A stretch of DNA of 64,000 nt, taken from positions 124,001 to 188,000 of the forward strand of contig NZ_VEXQ01000001.1 of assembly GCF_006376615.1 (NCBI RefSeq). Direction: 5' to 3'. How positions within the stretch are numbered: the stretch's first letter is position 1; each line of letters begins with the position of its first letter. Shown here one piece after another: positions 40,198 through 52,146 of this stretch. A model generated the notes under the pieces. It was not told where the DNA came from. It saw nothing but the letters and a program-made list of their open reading frames with translations, and did not search any database. The DNA is from Buttiauxella sp. B2 (GTDB taxonomy: Bacteria; Pseudomonadota; Gammaproteobacteria; Enterobacterales; Enterobacteriaceae). Made by a program: the position numbers and the translations under genes.

Positions 40198-42795
40198 TTA
40201 CTTCTTGCCTTCAACCCACTTGCCATCCACAAAGAATGCTGACCAACCCGTCGCTTTACCTTCCTTCTCGGAAGAAACGTACTGCTGTTTAGTCTTACGG
40301 CTAAAGCGAACAACCGCTTTGTTACCGTCAGCATCTTGTTGTGGAGCATCAGCCAAATAACGCAGTTTTTCTGGCAGACGGTCACGGAAGCGATACAGCT
40401 CTTCCACTAATGGCGCACGTGTTTCACGAGATTTCGGGAAGGTGTTCGCCGCAAGGAAAACACCCGCAGCGCCATCACGCAGCACAAAGTACGCATCTGA
40501 CTTCTCGCAAGGCAACTCAGGTAATGGAACAGGATCTTCCTTCGGAGGAGCAACTTCGCCATTACGCAAAATCTTACGGGTATTTTTACACTCGTCGTTC
40601 GTACAAGCCATGTACTTACCGAAACGCCCCATTTTCAGGTGCATTTCAGAGCCGCATTTCTCACACTCAACGATCGGGCCGTCATAACCCTTGATGCGGA
40701 ACTCGCCCTCTTCGATTTCGTACCCATCACACGTTGGGTTGTTACCACAGACATGCAGTTTACGTTTTGGATCGATGAGGTAGCTGTCCATCGCCGTGCC
40801 GCACTTGGTACAACGACGTTTCGCACGCAATGCGTTAGTTTCCGCGTCATCGCCTTCGAGCACGTTAAGGACTTCGTTTTCCGGCACCAGGTTAATGGTG
40901 GTTTTGCAACGCTCTTTTACAGGTAATGCGTAACCAGAACAACCGAGGAATACACCTGTGCTTGCGGTACGAATCCCCATTTCACGACCACAAGTTGGGC
41001 AATCGATGCTGGTCAATACCATCTGATTTGGGCGCATACCGCCTTCTTCAGGGTCAAGCTCGGCCTTACTGAGGTGCTCGCTGAAATCGCTAAAGAAATT
41101 GTCCAGAACCCCTTTCCATTCAGCCTGGTTATTGGCGACCTGGTCGAGATTGCTTTCCATTTGCGCGGTGAAATCGTAGTTCATCAGCTCACGGAAGTTT
41201 TCTTCCAGGCGGTCAGTAACAATTTCACCCATTTTTTCAGCATAGAAGCGGCGGTTTTCTACACGCACATACCCACGATCCTGGATGGTAGATATGATTG
41301 AAGCGTAAGTAGAAGGACGACCAATTCCACGTTTTTCCAACTCTTTTACCAACGATGCTTCGCTAAAACGAGCAGGTGGTTTAGTAAAGTGCTGTCCTGG
41401 CAAGATTTCAACGAGTGCGAGTTCATCGCCCGGCTCTACAGCTGGCAATGTACGGTCTTCGTCACCTTTGCGTAGCGCAGGCATCACTTTGGTCCAGCCA
41501 TCGAAACGCAACGTACGACCGCGCGTTTTGAGGCGGAAGTCACCGGCCTTCACCGTTAAGGTGGTTGAATCGTATTGCGCAGGTGTCATCTGGCACGCAA
41601 CAAACTGACGCCAGATTAACTGGTAGAGTTTTTGCGCATCAGCTTCCATATCTTTGAGCGACTCAGCAACAATACTGACATCAGAAGGACGAATCGCTTC
41701 GTGCGCTTCCTGAGAGTTTTCTTTGTTGGAGTAATGATTAGCCGCTTCCGGGAGATATTTCTTACCGAAATTATCCTCGATGTAGCCGCGCACCATGCTC
41801 ACTGCGTCCTGGCTCAAGTTGGTTGAGTCAGTACGCATGTAGGTGATATGACCCGCTTCATAAAGACGCTGTGCCATCATCATGGTTTTCTTCACACCAA
41901 AACCAAGACGGGTGCTTGCGGCCTGCTGCAACGTGGAAGTGATAAACGGCGCGCCAGGTTTACTGCTGGTTGGTTTATCTTCACGCTCAAGCACTGAATA
42001 ACGGGCTTTTTCCAGCTCGCTAACCGCAGACATAGTCTGTTCACGATTAACCGGACGGAAAGGTTTGTCTTTATGGTGGCTGACCTGAACCGGCAGACTG
42101 TCGCCTTTCGGCGTTGTCAGATTCGCGTCAACTTCCCAATATTCTTCAGGTACAAACGCTTTAATTTCGCGTTCACGATCAACAACCAGACGCACAGCAA
42201 CTGACTGTACACGTCCGGCAGACAAACCGCGGGCAATTTTTTTCCACAGCAGTGGCGACACCATGTAACCCACTACGCGGTCCATAAAACGGCGCGCTTG
42301 TTGTGCATTAACACGGTCGATATTCAATTCGCCCGGCTTTTCAAATGCCTGTTGAATGGCATTCTTTGTAATTTCGTTAAACACCACGCGACTGTAGCGT
42401 GAATCATCACCACCGATAACTTCCCGCAGGTGCCATGCAATGGCTTCCCCTTCGCGGTCAAGGTCGGTTGCGAGATAGATATGGTCTGCTTTTTCAGCCA
42501 GTGATTTCAGTTCCGAAACCACTTTTTCTTTGCCGGGCAGCACTTCGTACTGTGCTTCCCAGTTGTGCCATGGATCGACACCCATACGATTTACGAGCGC
42601 GCCGCGTTCATCCTTTTTGACCTTTTTGGTCGTTTTGGTGGAGGCGGAGTCAGCGCTCTTCTTGGTGGTTGATCCACTGGTCGGCAAATCACGGATATGA
42701 CCGACGCTGGACTTAACCACGTAGTCGTTACCGAGATATTTGTTGATCGTTTTGGCTTTTGCCGGGGACTCAACGATGACGAGAGCTTTACCCAT
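40198..42795 (-). CDS. topA: DNA topoisomerase I
   Basis: 865-residue type IA topoisomerase that relaxes negative supercoils. Start at 42795 ([16 protein letters not shown]), as in E. coli; ORF extension by two codons is unsupported. The toprim residues ([12 protein letters not shown]) and the active-site Tyr in YMRTDSTN are present. Several C-terminal four-cysteine zinc ribbons follow ([23 protein letters not shown]), then a basic tail. Confidence 0.98.
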   Translation of the reverse strand: MGKALVIVESPAKAKTINKYLGNDYVVKSSVGHIRDLPTSGSTTKKSADSASTKTTKKVKKDERGALVNRMGVDPWHNWEAQYEVLPGKEKVVSELKSLAEKADHIYLATDLDREGEAIAWHLREVIGGDDSRYSRVVFNEITKNAIQQAFEKPGELNIDRVNAQQARRFMDRVVGYMVSPLLWKKIARGLSAGRVQSVAVRLVVDREREIKAFVPEEYWEVDANLTTPKGDSLPVQVSHHKDKPFRPVNREQTMSAVSELEKARYSVLEREDKPTSSKPGAPFITSTLQQAASTRLGFGVKKTMMMAQRLYEAGHITYMRTDSTNLSQDAVSMVRGYIEDNFGKKYLPEAANHYSNKENSQEAHEAIRPSDVSIVAESLKDMEADAQKLYQLIWRQFVACQMTPAQYDSTTLTVKAGDFRLKTRGRTLRFDGWTKVMPALRKGDEDRTLPAVEPGDELALVEILPGQHFTKPPARFSEASLVKELEKRGIGRPSTYASIISTIQDRGYVRVENRRFYAEKMGEIVTDRLEENFRELMNYDFTAQMESNLDQVANNQAEWKGVLDNFFSDFSEHLSKAELDPEEGGMRPNQMVLTSIDCPTCGREMGIRTASTGVFLGCSGYALPVKERCKTTINLVPENEVLNVLEGDDAETNALRAKRRCTKCGTAMDSYLIDPKRKLHVCGNNPTCDGYEIEEGEFRIKGYDGPIVECEKCGSEMHLKMGRFGKYMACTNDECKNTRKILRNGEVAPPKEDPVPLPELPCEKSDAYFVLRDGAAGVFLAANTFPKSRETRAPLVEELYRFRDRLPEKLRYLADAPQQDADGNKAVVRFSRKTKQQYVSSEKEGKATGWSAFFVDGKWVEGKK

Positions 42796-43196
42796 ATTCA
42801 CCTTTACCTAATGTAATTCTTCCAGGAGACGTCGCACGCTAGTTACACCTTCCACTGGCGACGCGCTTTTTATATTGCGGCAGCATCAATGGATATCAAC
42901 TCTTTTTTCATCACCGGCCAGATTAAGCGAACATTCGCAGGTGATTGAGATAATGAGTCTTTCGCGCTGGTGACATAGCACGACGGAACTTTGGTTGAAT
43001 GTCAAGCAATTCCGTTGCCAGATTTGCGAAAGCGTCACACTCTACCTGATAAAATGAGTTACGCAACTTTATTAGCACGCAACGACGATTCCTGCCAGCA
43101 CAGTAAACTGATTAAATCACCTGAGGTTTACAGGGAGATATTGCCCTTTGCAGTATAGCGGAAGTACACTAGCGCCAGTTTTTAAAGGAGGAAATC
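42796..43196. other. topA/yciN divergent control region
   Basis: About 400 bases without an ORF of coding quality. It must hold the divergent promoters of topA (several in E. coli) and yciN. I see no repeats and no RNA gene; individual promoters could not be assigned with confidence. Confidence 0.5.
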
Positions 43197-43448
43197 ATGA
43201 AACCGACCACTCAACCAATCGATAAACAGTCGCTACTCGTTGAAGCCAATAAAGTCATTCGTGCACATGAAGACTTCATGCATGGAATGGAAGCAACCGA
43301 TGTAGAGCAAAAAAATGGGGTGCTGGTGTTCAAAGGTGAATACTTCCTTGATGAGCAAGGCTTACCTACAGGGAAAAGCACCGCGATATTTAATATGTTT
43401 AAGCATCTTGCGCATGTATTTGCTGATAAATATCACCTGCAAGATTAA
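43197..43448 (+). CDS. yciN: YciN family protein
   Basis: 83-residue DUF2498 protein, named by sequence and position beside topA. Near-perfect Shine-Dalgarno (AAAGGAGGAAATC) before the ATG, which implies high translation. Soluble, acidic, function unknown. Terminated by a strong hairpin. Confidence 0.94.
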   Translation: MKPTTQPIDKQSLLVEANKVIRAHEDFMHGMEATDVEQKNGVLVFKGEYFLDEQGLPTGKSTAIFNMFKHLAHVFADKYHLQD

Positions 43449-43449
43449 G

Positions 43450-43480
43450 TAAAAAACGAGGCCAAATGGCCTCGTTTTTC
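43450..43480 (+). terminator. yciN terminator
   Basis: AAAAAACGAGGCC / GGCCTCGTTTTTC stem with T-run immediately after the yciN stop. It is symmetrical and may also serve the convergent sohB. Confidence 0.88.
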
Positions 43481-43510
43481 ATTTCAGTTCTGATGATACT
43501 CTGATTCTAA

Positions 43511-44560
43511 CTAGAGCAGCGGCTTTTCACCGCGTTGCCACCAGCGCATCAACAGGTTGTCAACGCTGTTTGCCGCACTACCGGTGAATCTATCCATCAT
43601 CTTTTTACGACGCATATAGTGCACATTAATCACTTCACGATCTTTCATCAGATTTATCAGTAAATCGTCACTGGTGCTGACCGCATCAACCAGACCTTTC
43701 TCCAAAGCCTGCGTACCATACCAATGCTCACCTGTCGCTACAGCATCGATATCAAGCATTGGGCGCATGTCATGAACAAACTGCTTAAATAGCAGGTGTG
43801 TTTCATTAAGATCTTCACGGAATTTCTCACGTCCTTGCTCAGTGTTCTCACCAAACAATGTTAACGTGCGCTTGTACTGACCGGCAGTATGCAGCTCTAC
43901 ATCTATATCATTGCGTTTTAGCAAGCGGTGGAAGTTAGGAACCTGCGCCACAACACCAATCGAACCAATAATAGAAAATGGTGCTGCGACGATTTTATCC
44001 GCCACGCAAGCCATCATATAACCACCGCTGGCGGCTACTTTATCTACGGCAACTGTCAGACGAACTTTACTGTCGCGTAAGCGCTGCAATTGTGACGCCG
44101 CAAGCCCGTAGCCATGCACTACCCCACCAGGGCTTTCCAGACGTAGCAAAACTTCATCTTCGGGTTTCACCACGGCCAACACTGCGGTAATCTCTTCACG
44201 CAAAGAAGTGACCTCATGGGCATCCATACTTCCTTTAAAATCCAGCACATAAAGTGTTGGCTTATCAGAAATAACCTTTTCGCCACGTTTCGCACGTGCT
44301 TTTGCTTGTTTCGCTTCGAGTTTGTGTTTTTTCTTTTGAGTTTTATGCCAGATTTTTTGCTGATGAGCATCAAGTCTTGCCACCTGCATTTCTTCCTGCA
44401 TTTCCTGGTATTGTTCACTTAAATTGGTGAGCCTAAGCTCGCCACGCTGGTGCCTTTTACGCCCGGCAACATTCACAATAATTGTGATAAGAATGCCAAT
44501 AGCAGCAACGACAGTGACAATCTTTGCCAAAAACAGCCCATAGTTTGCAATCAGATCCAC
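43511..44560 (-). CDS. sohB: S49-family inner-membrane protease SohB
   Basis: 349-residue signal-peptide-peptidase-like protease. An N-terminal membrane helix (about 8-28) is followed by a long Lys/Gln-rich coiled region, then the S49 domain with catalytic Ser in KVAASGGYMMA and the preceding LESPGGVVHGYG. Multicopy suppressor of degP (htrA) loss in E. coli. Converges with yciN. Confidence 0.95.
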   Translation of the reverse strand: MDLIANYGLFLAKIVTVVAAIGILITIIVNVAGRKRHQRGELRLTNLSEQYQEMQEEMQVARLDAHQQKIWHKTQKKKHKLEAKQAKARAKRGEKVISDKPTLYVLDFKGSMDAHEVTSLREEITAVLAVVKPEDEVLLRLESPGGVVHGYGLAASQLQRLRDSKVRLTVAVDKVAASGGYMMACVADKIVAAPFSIIGSIGVVAQVPNFHRLLKRNDIDVELHTAGQYKRTLTLFGENTEQGREKFREDLNETHLLFKQFVHDMRPMLDIDAVATGEHWYGTQALEKGLVDAVSTSDDLLINLMKDREVINVHYMRRKKMMDRFTGSAANSVDNLLMRWWQRGEKPLL

Positions 44561-44832
44561 GCTTTCCGCCTTCCATTCAGAGCATTAAATATCTATCGCC
44601 CAGTGTAACCGAGCGGTGTTTCCACGCCTGCATCCAACTATAAATGCTGCGAGGCGCATTCCTGAACGTCTTTAATGCAATGAAACTTTTGCAAAATGTT
44701 AATCAAAGGTATTGTCTCCTGTTGCCTGATTGAAATAAGGCGCTATTTCAGGCATAAAACCTGGAAGCTATAAATCCCCAGCTATTTCCGAGAATTAAGA
44801 CGTGAGCGTAAGCATCGCGCGAGGAGTTGAAA

Positions 44833-45594
44833 GTGCACTATCAACCGAAAACTGATTTACTGCAAAATCGCATCATTTTAGTCACCGGGGCCAGCGATGG
44901 CATCGGTCGTGAAGCCGCCCTAACTTACGTACGCTTCGGCGCAACTGTTATTCTACTCGGGCGCAACGAAGAAAAATTACGCACCGTAGCTCAGGAGATC
45001 AACGCAGGCTACGGGAGTTTGCCGCACTGGTTTACCCTCGATTTTGCTACTGCGACACCCGATGATTGCCACAGTCTTGCGCACAAGCTTTCAGGGCTCA
45101 TCCCTCGCTTAGACGGTGTATTGCACAATGCCGGGATTCTCGGCGATATTTGCCCGATGGACGAACAAGATCCGCAAACATGGCAAAACGTGATGCAGGT
45201 AAATGTTAACGTAACCTTCTTTCTGACACAGGCATTGCTTCCTTTATTACTGAAATCAGATTCAGGATCACTGGTGTTTACAAGCTCTAGTGTTGGCCGT
45301 CAGGGACGCGCGGGATGGGGAGCCTATGCGGTATCAAAATTTGCCACCGAGGGTATGATGCAAGTACTCGCGGATGAATATAAACAGCATAACTTACGCG
45401 TCAATTGCATTAATCCAGGTGGTACTCGTACCGCCATGCGCGCCAGTGCATTCCCAACTGAAGATCCCGAAAAGCTGAAAACAGCTCGTGATTTAATGCC
45501 GCTTTATTTGTGGTTAATGGGCGATGACAGCCGTCGTAAAACAGGCATGAGCTTTGATGCGCAACCAAACCGTAAACCAGGAATTTCCGAATGA
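44833..45594 (+). CDS. yciK: SDR-family oxidoreductase YciK
   Basis: 253-residue short-chain dehydrogenase with TGASDGIG nucleotide-binding motif, NAG (HNAGILG) and catalytic S-Y-K (FTSSSVGRQGRAGWGAYAVSK). I prefer the GTG at 44833 because GAGGAG ends six bases before it and the protein then matches E. coli (HYQPK); the TTG at 44827 overlaps that spacing. Its stop overlaps btuR by four bases, but the substrate is unknown. Confidence 0.92.
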   Translation: MHYQPKTDLLQNRIILVTGASDGIGREAALTYVRFGATVILLGRNEEKLRTVAQEINAGYGSLPHWFTLDFATATPDDCHSLAHKLSGLIPRLDGVLHNAGILGDICPMDEQDPQTWQNVMQVNVNVTFFLTQALLPLLLKSDSGSLVFTSSSVGRQGRAGWGAYAVSKFATEGMMQVLADEYKQHNLRVNCINPGGTRTAMRASAFPTEDPEKLKTARDLMPLYLWLMGDDSRRKTGMSFDAQPNRKPGISE

Positions 45595-46181
45595 GTGAAG
45601 ATCGTTACCAGCAACGCCAACAGCGGCAGAAAGAAAAAGTTGATGCCCGTGTAGCGGCAGCCCAAGAAGAACGCGGCATTTTGATGGTCTTTACCGGAAA
45701 CGGGAAAGGTAAGACTACCGCAGCGTTTGGTACCGCAACACGCGCAGTCGGACACGGCAAAAAAGTGGGTGTTATACAATTTATCAAAGGCCAGTGGCCA
45801 AATGGCGAACGTAATTTACTGGAGCCATTGGGGGTTGAATTTCAGGTGATGGCAACGGGCTTTACCTGGGATACTCAAAACCGTGAAACCGATACCGCAG
45901 CTTGCCTGGAAGTATGGCAACACGCGAAGCGGATGCTCGCAGACAGCTCGCTAGATATGGTCATCCTCGATGAAATAACCTATATGGTGGCATACGACTA
46001 TTTACCGCTGAAAGAAGTGCTGGCGGTGCTTACACAACGCCCTGAGAGCCAGACTGTGATTATTACGGGCCGCGGTTGTCATCGGGATATTCTTGAAGTG
46101 GCTGATACAGTCAGTGAACTGCGGCCAGTCAAACACGCGTTTGATGCCGGTATAAAAGCGCAGATTGGTATCGACTATTAA
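45591..46181 (+). CDS. btuR: Cob(I)alamin adenosyltransferase
   Basis: 196-residue CobA/BtuR-type ATP:corrinoid adenosyltransferase with P-loop GNGKGKTT and an N-terminal basic helix rich in Gln and Arg. It converts cob(I)alamin to adenosylcobalamin. Translationally coupled to yciK through an ATGA overlap. Confidence 0.97.
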   Translation: MSEDRYQQRQQRQKEKVDARVAAAQEERGILMVFTGNGKGKTTAAFGTATRAVGHGKKVGVIQFIKGQWPNGERNLLEPLGVEFQVMATGFTWDTQNRETDTAACLEVWQHAKRMLADSSLDMVILDEITYMVAYDYLPLKEVLAVLTQRPESQTVIITGRGCHRDILEVADTVSELRPVKHAFDAGIKAQIGIDY

Positions 46182-46207
46182 AAAAAACCCCTCGAGCGAG
46201 GGGTTTA
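46181..46207. terminator. Bidirectional terminator btuR/rluB
   Basis: AAACCCCTCG / CGAGGGGTTT perfect palindrome flanked by A- and T-runs between convergent genes. Confidence 0.9.
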
Positions 46208-46226
46208 CTGTTCCTAGTGGCTGCTT

Positions 46227-47111
46227 TTAGCTGCTGCGTCCACCGCGGCGGCCACCACCACCACCAGTAACTTGTGTATGGCGCTTCACCGCACGGCGAA
46301 TCTGGTTCGCTTTCATACGGCGACGATCTTTTTCAACCGCCACTTTGCTTTCAGTCTCTTCTGGCAACTCTACCAATTTACGCAGGTAGTTGGTTTGCCC
46401 AAGATCCAGTTCAGTATAACCGCCACGCGGCAGGCCTTTCGGCAACTGAATATCACCGTAACGTACACGGATAAGACGACTAACCTGCACACCTACCGCT
46501 TCCCACAGGCGACGCACTTCACGGTTGCGGCCCTCAGTCAGGGTAACGTTGTACCATTGGTTAATGCCTTCACCACCGGTGAATTTAATGGTTTTAAACG
46601 CAGCAGGGCCATCTTCGAGCTGCACGCCACGGCCCAGTTGCTTCACTTTATTGTCGTCGATCTCGCCAAATACACGTACGGCATATTCGCGCTCAACTTC
46701 ACGGCTTGGGTGCATCAAGCGGTTTGCCAGTTCACCATCAGTAGTGAAAAGTAACAAACCACAGGTATTCACATCCAGACGCCCCACCGCAATCCAGCGC
46801 GCACCGCGCAGTTTAGGTAAACGGTCAAATACCGTTGGACGCCCTTCTGGGTCATTACGCGTACACAATTCGCCTTCTGGCTTATAGTAAGCCAGCACGC
46901 GGCAAATCTGTTCTGCCGATTCTTTAATGGAGATCAGATGACCATCAATGCGGATTTTCAGGGCCTGCGTCACTTCAACGCGATCGCCTAATTTAGCAAT
47001 TTTGCCATCCACGCTGACACGACCAGCAGAAATAATGGTTTCAATCTCACGACGGGAACCATGGCCAGCACGCGCCAATACTTTTTGTAACTTTTCGCTC
47101 TTATCGCTCAT
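46227..47111 (-). CDS. rluB: 23S rRNA pseudouridine(2605) synthase
   Basis: 294-residue RsuA-family enzyme. An N-terminal S4 domain is followed by a catalytic domain with the aspartate in [14 protein letters not shown]. The C-terminus is basic and Gly/Arg-rich (ends [12 protein letters not shown]). Modifies U2605 of 23S rRNA in E. coli. Last of the rnm-yciO-rluB series. Confidence 0.95.
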   Translation of the reverse strand: MSDKSEKLQKVLARAGHGSRREIETIISAGRVSVDGKIAKLGDRVEVTQALKIRIDGHLISIKESAEQICRVLAYYKPEGELCTRNDPEGRPTVFDRLPKLRGARWIAVGRLDVNTCGLLLFTTDGELANRLMHPSREVEREYAVRVFGEIDDNKVKQLGRGVQLEDGPAAFKTIKFTGGEGINQWYNVTLTEGRNREVRRLWEAVGVQVSRLIRVRYGDIQLPKGLPRGGYTELDLGQTNYLRKLVELPEETESKVAVEKDRRRMKANQIRRAVKRHTQVTGGGGGRRGGRSS

Positions 47112-47206
47112 TGAGCTTCCTCGGGTGTCGCCTTCACAGGCGTCGAATTGGGATAATGGGGCCTATCAGCCCCATTTTAGGCCGGACAGTATAGCCGCAG
47201 ACGAAC

Positions 47207-47827
47207 TTATAAGAAAGGTTTAGCATCGCCCACGCCTTCACGGATAACTACCGGCGCATCATCAGTTAAATCAACCACTGTTGTCGGTTGCTGCCCGAGA
47301 TAACCTCCGTGGATAACCAAATCGACAACCTTCTCGAGGCGGTCTTTGATTTCTTCCGGATCAGATTCAGTAAATTCGCTACCAGGCAGCATCAGTGAAG
47401 TTGATAACATCGGCTCATTCAGCACTTCAAGCAACGCCAGCGCAATGGGATTTGAAGGCACACGTAAACCAATGGTTTTACGTTTTTCCTGCAATAAACG
47501 ACGCGGGACTTCTTTGGTACCTTTGAGAATAAAGGTGTAATTGCCTGGCGTATTATTTTTGATTAAGCGAAACGCCACGTTATCGACAAATGCATAAGTT
47601 GAAAGCTCCGACAAATCCCGGCACATCAGTGTGAAGTTGTGCCCATCGGGTAATTGACGAATACGACAAATACGCTCCATTGCCGATTTATCTTCAAGTT
47701 TACAGCCCAGTGCATAACCCGAGTCGGTTGGATAAACAATGACACCGCCCTTGCGAACAATCTCCACCGCCTGGTTAATCAAACGCTGTTGCGGGTTATC
47801 CGGGTGAATATAGAAAAATTGACTCAT
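47207..47827 (-). CDS. yciO: YrdC/Sua5-family protein YciO
   Basis: 206-residue Sua5/YciO/YrdC-fold protein (PTDSGYALGCKL, TVVDLTDD). The fold binds ATP and threonine in TsaC; YciO itself is not the essential tRNA-threonylcarbamoyl enzyme and its role is less clear. It starts eight bases after rnm and is probably cotranscribed. Confidence 0.94.
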   Translation of the reverse strand: MSQFFYIHPDNPQQRLINQAVEIVRKGGVIVYPTDSGYALGCKLEDKSAMERICRIRQLPDGHNFTLMCRDLSELSTYAFVDNVAFRLIKNNTPGNYTFILKGTKEVPRRLLQEKRKTIGLRVPSNPIALALLEVLNEPMLSTSLMLPGSEFTESDPEEIKDRLEKVVDLVIHGGYLGQQPTTVVDLTDDAPVVIREGVGDAKPFL

Positions 47828-47835
47828 ACTGCCCT

Positions 47836-48705
47836 CTATTTAACGATGTGGCTGCTGCCCCAATTCTGCCAGACAGGTTCCACTCCCGCAGGCAACCAGA
47901 GTTTGCGCCCAAGCTCAATCCACGCGCACGGCATATGGAAATCTGAACCCTGCGATGCCAGCAAATTAAACTGCTGTGCATAGCTTGCAAGCTGGGTGCG
48001 CTCATTTGGGGCTTGCTGACACTGCGCGACTTCCATGGCATCGCCACCACTTTCGGCAAACTGCGCCAGCAACCTTTTCAGCCATTTAGCCGTCAGGTCA
48101 TAACGGCCTGGATGCGCCAGAACCGCTTGCCCACCAGAATGATGAATGACATCAATAGCTTGTTCTATTGTACACCACTGTGGCGGAACGTAACCGGTTT
48201 TCCCTTTTGCAAGATACTTCTTAAATACATCGGCTATCGTATTTGCCTTTCCACACTCCATCAGATAGCGGGCAAAATGGGCGCGGGTAACTTCACCGCC
48301 GTTGGCAAGACGCATTGCGCCTTCAAGCGCACCAGGGATATGCGCCTTTTCAAGCCGGTCAGCAATTAAAGCCGCTCGTTGTACGCGTCGTTCACTTTGT
48401 TCGCCCAGAAACGCCAGCAGCGCTGGGTGATTCTCATCTACGCCCAACCCAACGATATGTATTTCATGGTTTTCCCAGACAGTGGAGATCTCCACACCGC
48501 TGATTAAACGCAAAGGCAATTGTAGCCGTGATACTGCTTCCCGGGCAGGAGCAATTGCGGCGACTGTGTCATGGTCTGTAATTGCCAGAATACCCACTCG
48601 CATTTCCACAGCACGTTGCACCAACGCTTCGGGCGTTAACAGGCCATCTGACGCGGTGGTGTGGCTATGTAAGTCGTAAATCACCGCAAGTGTTGGTTCG
48701 CTCAA
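47836..48705 (-). CDS. rnm: PHP-domain 5'-3' exonuclease Rnm (YciV)
   Basis: 289-residue polymerase-histidinol phosphatase domain protein. The metal motifs [18 protein letters not shown] and the later HPGRY and GSDFH are all present. In E. coli it matures the 5' ends of rRNAs, including 5S, and hydrolyses 3',5'-pAp. Divergent from the trp promoter. Confidence 0.95.
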   Translation of the reverse strand: MSEPTLAVIYDLHSHTTASDGLLTPEALVQRAVEMRVGILAITDHDTVAAIAPAREAVSRLQLPLRLISGVEISTVWENHEIHIVGLGVDENHPALLAFLGEQSERRVQRAALIADRLEKAHIPGALEGAMRLANGGEVTRAHFARYLMECGKANTIADVFKKYLAKGKTGYVPPQWCTIEQAIDVIHHSGGQAVLAHPGRYDLTAKWLKRLLAQFAESGGDAMEVAQCQQAPNERTQLASYAQQFNLLASQGSDFHMPCAWIELGRKLWLPAGVEPVWQNWGSSHIVK

Positions 48706-48781
48706 AATGGCTCCGAGTATGTTAATAAGAAGAAAAACGCCGCTTATGATAACGATATTCAGTGATAACTAAAAATCGCTA

Positions 48782-48820
48782 TTGACTTTGCTTTATCGAA
48801 CCAGTTAACTAGTACGCAAG
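48782..48820 (+). promoter_or_regulatory. trp promoter and TrpR operator
   Basis: TTGACT -35 (48782-48787), 17-base spacer, TTAACT -10 (48805-48810). The -10 is embedded in the operator CGAACCAGTTAACTAGTACG (48797-48816), which differs from the palindromic E. coli core only by C for T in the left ACTAG half. Predicts Trp-TrpR repression. Confidence 0.9.
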
Positions 48821-48844
48821 TTCACACGATAAAGGTATCTGAAA

Positions 48845-48889
48845 ATGAATGCGATAATCCTCATGCACAGCTGGTGGCGTACTTCCTGA
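48845..48889 (+). CDS. trpL: trp operon leader peptide
   Basis: 14-residue peptide MNAIILMHSWWRTS with the tandem tryptophan codons (TGGTGG) that sense charged tRNA-Trp. It stops 48 bases before the attenuator stem, in the same position as in E. coli. Confidence 0.95.
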   Translation: MNAIILMHSWWRTS

Positions 48890-48936
48890 TAACGGGCAGT
48901 GTAATCGCTATGGCTGTACTTCAGCCCAGATACCAG

Positions 48937-48963
48937 GCCCGCCAACGAAGCGGGCTTTTTTTT
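48937..48963 (+). terminator. trp attenuator
   Basis: GCCCGC-CAACGAA-GCGGGC followed by eight T, 23 bases before trpE. The upstream strand at 48928-48942 can alternatively pair with the leader region to form the antiterminator. Confidence 0.92.
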
Positions 48964-48985
48964 GAACAAAATATGAGAGCAGAAA

Positions 48986-50548
48986 ATGCAAACACAAAAA
49001 CCAGCGCTCGAATTACTGATTAATGACGCGCCATATCGGGATAACCCAACGGCTGTATTCCACCAGTTGTGTGGCGCACGACCAGCAACCTTGCTGCTCG
49101 AATCAGCCGATATCGACAGCAAAGACGATTTGAAAAGCCTGCTGTTAGTTGACAGCGCGCTGCGTATTACCGCTTTAAATGACACCGTCACTATCCACGC
49201 ACTGTCAGAAAATGGCGCATCACTGCTTCCGTTGCTGGATGCAGCCCTGCCAACTGGCGTTGAAAACCTACATTCTCCACAAGGCCGTGTATTGCGATTC
49301 CCGGCGGTGAGTTCACTGCTGGATGAAGATGCACGCCTGTGTTCCTTGTCAGTATTTGATGCATTCCGCCTGATGCAGGAACTGGTTACCGTGCCGGAAA
49401 ACGAGCGCGAAGCAATGTTCTTTGGCGGTTTATTTGCTTACGACCTGGTTGCAGGCTTTGAAGACTTACCCGATCTTAAGCAAGATAATAGTTGCCCTGA
49501 CTACTGTTTCTATCTGGCTGAAACGCTGCTGGTTATCGACCATCAGAAAAAAAGCACTCGTATTCAGGCCAGCTTATTTACCCCATCAGCGTCAGAAAAA
49601 CAGCGTTTGATTCAGCGTGCTGCGCAACTGAGCAAGCAAATGCAGCAAGAACCTGCACCGTTACCCGTGCAAAAAGTGGAGCGCATGACATTCGAATGCA
49701 ATCAAAGCGACGAAGTATTTGGCGACGTGGTTCGCAAAATGCAAAAAGCGATTCGCATCGGTGAAATTTTCCAGGTTGTCCCTTCACGCCGTTTTTCATT
49801 GCCGTGCCCTTCTCCACTTGCCGCTTACCAGACGCTGAAGAAAAGTAACCCAAGCCCGTACATGTTCTTCATGCAGGACAATGATTTCACCCTGTTTGGT
49901 GCATCCCCTGAAAGCTCGCTTAAATACGATGCGGCGTCACGCCAGATTGAAATATACCCGATTGCCGGTACTCGCCCGCGTGGCCGCCGCGCTGACGGAA
50001 CGCTTGACCGTGATCTCGATAGCCGTATCGAACTGGAAATGCGTACCGATCATAAAGAGATGTCCGAACACCTGATGCTGGTTGACCTGGCGCGTAACGA
50101 TCTGGCGCGCATTTGCACCCCAGGCAGCCGTTATGTTGCTGATCTGACAAAAGTCGACCGTTATTCCTTTGTTATGCACCTGGTTTCCCGTGTAGTCGGT
50201 GAATTGCGTAAAGACCTTGATGTACTGCACGCGTATCGCGCCTGCATGAATATGGGCACCCTAAGTGGCGCACCGAAAGTTCGCGCGATGCAGTTGATCG
50301 CCAAAGCAGAAGGCGTACGTCGTGGCAGTTATGGCGGTGCCGTTGGCTACTTCACCGCTCATGGTGATTTAGACACCTGTATCGTTATCCGTTCCGCCTA
50401 CGTCGAAAATGGCATAGCCACCGTGCAAGCAGGCGCAGGCGTGGTACTGGATTCCGTACCGCAGTCGGAAGCCGATGAAACCCGCAACAAAGCCCGCGCT
50501 GTACTGCGCGCAATTGCCACCGCGCATCACGCACAGGAGATTTTCTAA
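48986..50548 (+). CDS. trpE: Anthranilate synthase component I
   Basis: 520-residue chorismate-utilising enzyme. The feedback site [17 protein letters not shown] near residue 36 binds tryptophan, and the C-terminal catalytic block includes PIAGTRPRG and [13 protein letters not shown]. Forms the anthranilate synthase complex with TrpGD. Stop and trpD start overlap by one base. Confidence 0.98.
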   Translation: MQTQKPALELLINDAPYRDNPTAVFHQLCGARPATLLLESADIDSKDDLKSLLLVDSALRITALNDTVTIHALSENGASLLPLLDAALPTGVENLHSPQGRVLRFPAVSSLLDEDARLCSLSVFDAFRLMQELVTVPENEREAMFFGGLFAYDLVAGFEDLPDLKQDNSCPDYCFYLAETLLVIDHQKKSTRIQASLFTPSASEKQRLIQRAAQLSKQMQQEPAPLPVQKVERMTFECNQSDEVFGDVVRKMQKAIRIGEIFQVVPSRRFSLPCPSPLAAYQTLKKSNPSPYMFFMQDNDFTLFGASPESSLKYDAASRQIEIYPIAGTRPRGRRADGTLDRDLDSRIELEMRTDHKEMSEHLMLVDLARNDLARICTPGSRYVADLTKVDRYSFVMHLVSRVVGELRKDLDVLHAYRACMNMGTLSGAPKVRAMQLIAKAEGVRRGSYGGAVGYFTAHGDLDTCIVIRSAYVENGIATVQAGAGVVLDSVPQSEADETRNKARAVLRAIATAHHAQEIF

Positions 50549-52143
50549 TGGCTGACATTCTGCTGCTCGATAACATCGACTCGTTCACCTACAACCTGGC
50601 CGATCAACTGCGTGCAAACGGGCACAATGTCGTCATTTATCGCAACCATGTTCCGGCGCAAACATTAATTGAACGCCTGGCAACAATGGACAACCCTGTA
50701 TTAATGCTCTCACCGGGCCCTGGTGCGCCAAGTGAAGCGGGATGTATGCCAGAACTGTTGACTCGTCTGCGTGGGAAATTGCCGATTATTGGTATCTGCC
50801 TGGGCCATCAAGCGATTGTTGAAGCCTATGGCGGTTATGTTGGTCAGGCGGGCGAAATCCTGCATGGTAAAGCGTCGATCATTTCCCATGACGGCGAAGC
50901 AATGTTTGCCGGATTACCAAACCCACTTCCTGTTGCCCGTTACCACTCATTAGTGGGCAGCAATATCCCTGCGGGTTTAACCATTAACGCCCATTTTGAT
51001 GGCATGGTGATGGCGGTTCGCCACGACGCGGATCGTGTTTGCGGTTTCCAGTTCCACCCGGAATCTATCCTCACCACGCATGGCGCTCGTTTACTTGAAC
51101 AAACCCTCGACTGGGCGCAACTGAAGTTAAAACACATCAATACATTGCAGCCGATTTTAGACAAGCTTTACCAGGCACAGACGCTGAGCCGTGAAGAAAG
51201 CCACCAGCTTTTTGCCGCCATCGTACGGGGAGAGCTAAAACCAGAACAACTGGCAGCCGCACTGGTTAGTATGAAAGTCCGCGGTGAACATCCGAATGAA
51301 ATTGCCGGAGCCGCTTCTGCTCTGCTTGAAGCCGCGGCCCCCTTCCCAAGCCCGGATTATCCTTTTGCCGATATTGTCGGGACTGGTGGGGACGGCAGCA
51401 ACAGCATCAATATCTCCACCGCCAGCGCATTTGTTGCCGCAGCGGTGGGTATGAAAGTCGCAAAACATGGCAACCGCAGCGTTTCCAGCAAATCTGGTTC
51501 TTCCGATTTACTGGCGGCATTCGGTATTAATCTCGAAATGAGTGCTGAATCATCCCGTAAAGCGCTTGATGAATTGGGTGTGTGTTTCCTGTTTGCACCG
51601 AAATACCACACAGGTTTTCGCTATGCCATGCCTGTACGCCAGCAGTTAAAAACCCGCACGCTGTTTAACGTGTTAGGGCCATTGATTAACCCGGCCCATC
51701 CGCAAATGGCACTGATTGGTGTTTACAGTGCAGAACTGGTGCTCCCGATTGCTGAAACCCTGCGCGTGTTGGGTTACAAACGTGCGGCAGTCGTGCACAG
51801 CGGCGGGATGGATGAAGTTTCCCTTCATGCCACCACGCAAGTTGCAGAACTGAACGATGGTGAGATTAAAAGCTATCAACTGGAAGCCACCGACTTTGGC
51901 CTTCCTGCTTATCATCAAGACCAGCTTGCAGGCGGCACACCGGAAGAAAACCGTGACATTCTCACCCGCCTGTTACAAGGTAAAGGTGAGACAGCTCATG
52001 AGTCTGCGGTGGCCGCAAACGTCGCCATGTTAATGCGTCTGCATGGGCAAGAAGATCTTAAAGCGAACGCACAACGAGTGCTGGAAGTGCTGCGCAGCGG
52101 CGCGGCATATGACCGGGTAACAGCACTGGCAGGAAGAGGATAA
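50548..52143 (+). CDS. trpD: Fused anthranilate synthase component II / anthranilate phosphoribosyltransferase
   Basis: 531-residue TrpGD fusion typical of Enterobacteriaceae. Residues 1-195: class I glutamine amidotransferase with nucleophile Cys in GICLGHQ and HPESI. Residues 200-531: PRPP-dependent transferase with the [14 protein letters not shown] motif. Linker near residue 200. Confidence 0.98.
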   Translation: MADILLLDNIDSFTYNLADQLRANGHNVVIYRNHVPAQTLIERLATMDNPVLMLSPGPGAPSEAGCMPELLTRLRGKLPIIGICLGHQAIVEAYGGYVGQAGEILHGKASIISHDGEAMFAGLPNPLPVARYHSLVGSNIPAGLTINAHFDGMVMAVRHDADRVCGFQFHPESILTTHGARLLEQTLDWAQLKLKHINTLQPILDKLYQAQTLSREESHQLFAAIVRGELKPEQLAAALVSMKVRGEHPNEIAGAASALLEAAAPFPSPDYPFADIVGTGGDGSNSINISTASAFVAAAVGMKVAKHGNRSVSSKSGSSDLLAAFGINLEMSAESSRKALDELGVCFLFAPKYHTGFRYAMPVRQQLKTRTLFNVLGPLINPAHPQMALIGVYSAELVLPIAETLRVLGYKRAAVVHSGGMDEVSLHATTQVAELNDGEIKSYQLEATDFGLPAYHQDQLAGGTPEENRDILTRLLQGKGETAHESAVAANVAMLMRLHGQEDLKANAQRVLEVLRSGAAYDRVTALAGRG

Positions 52144-52146
52144 GTC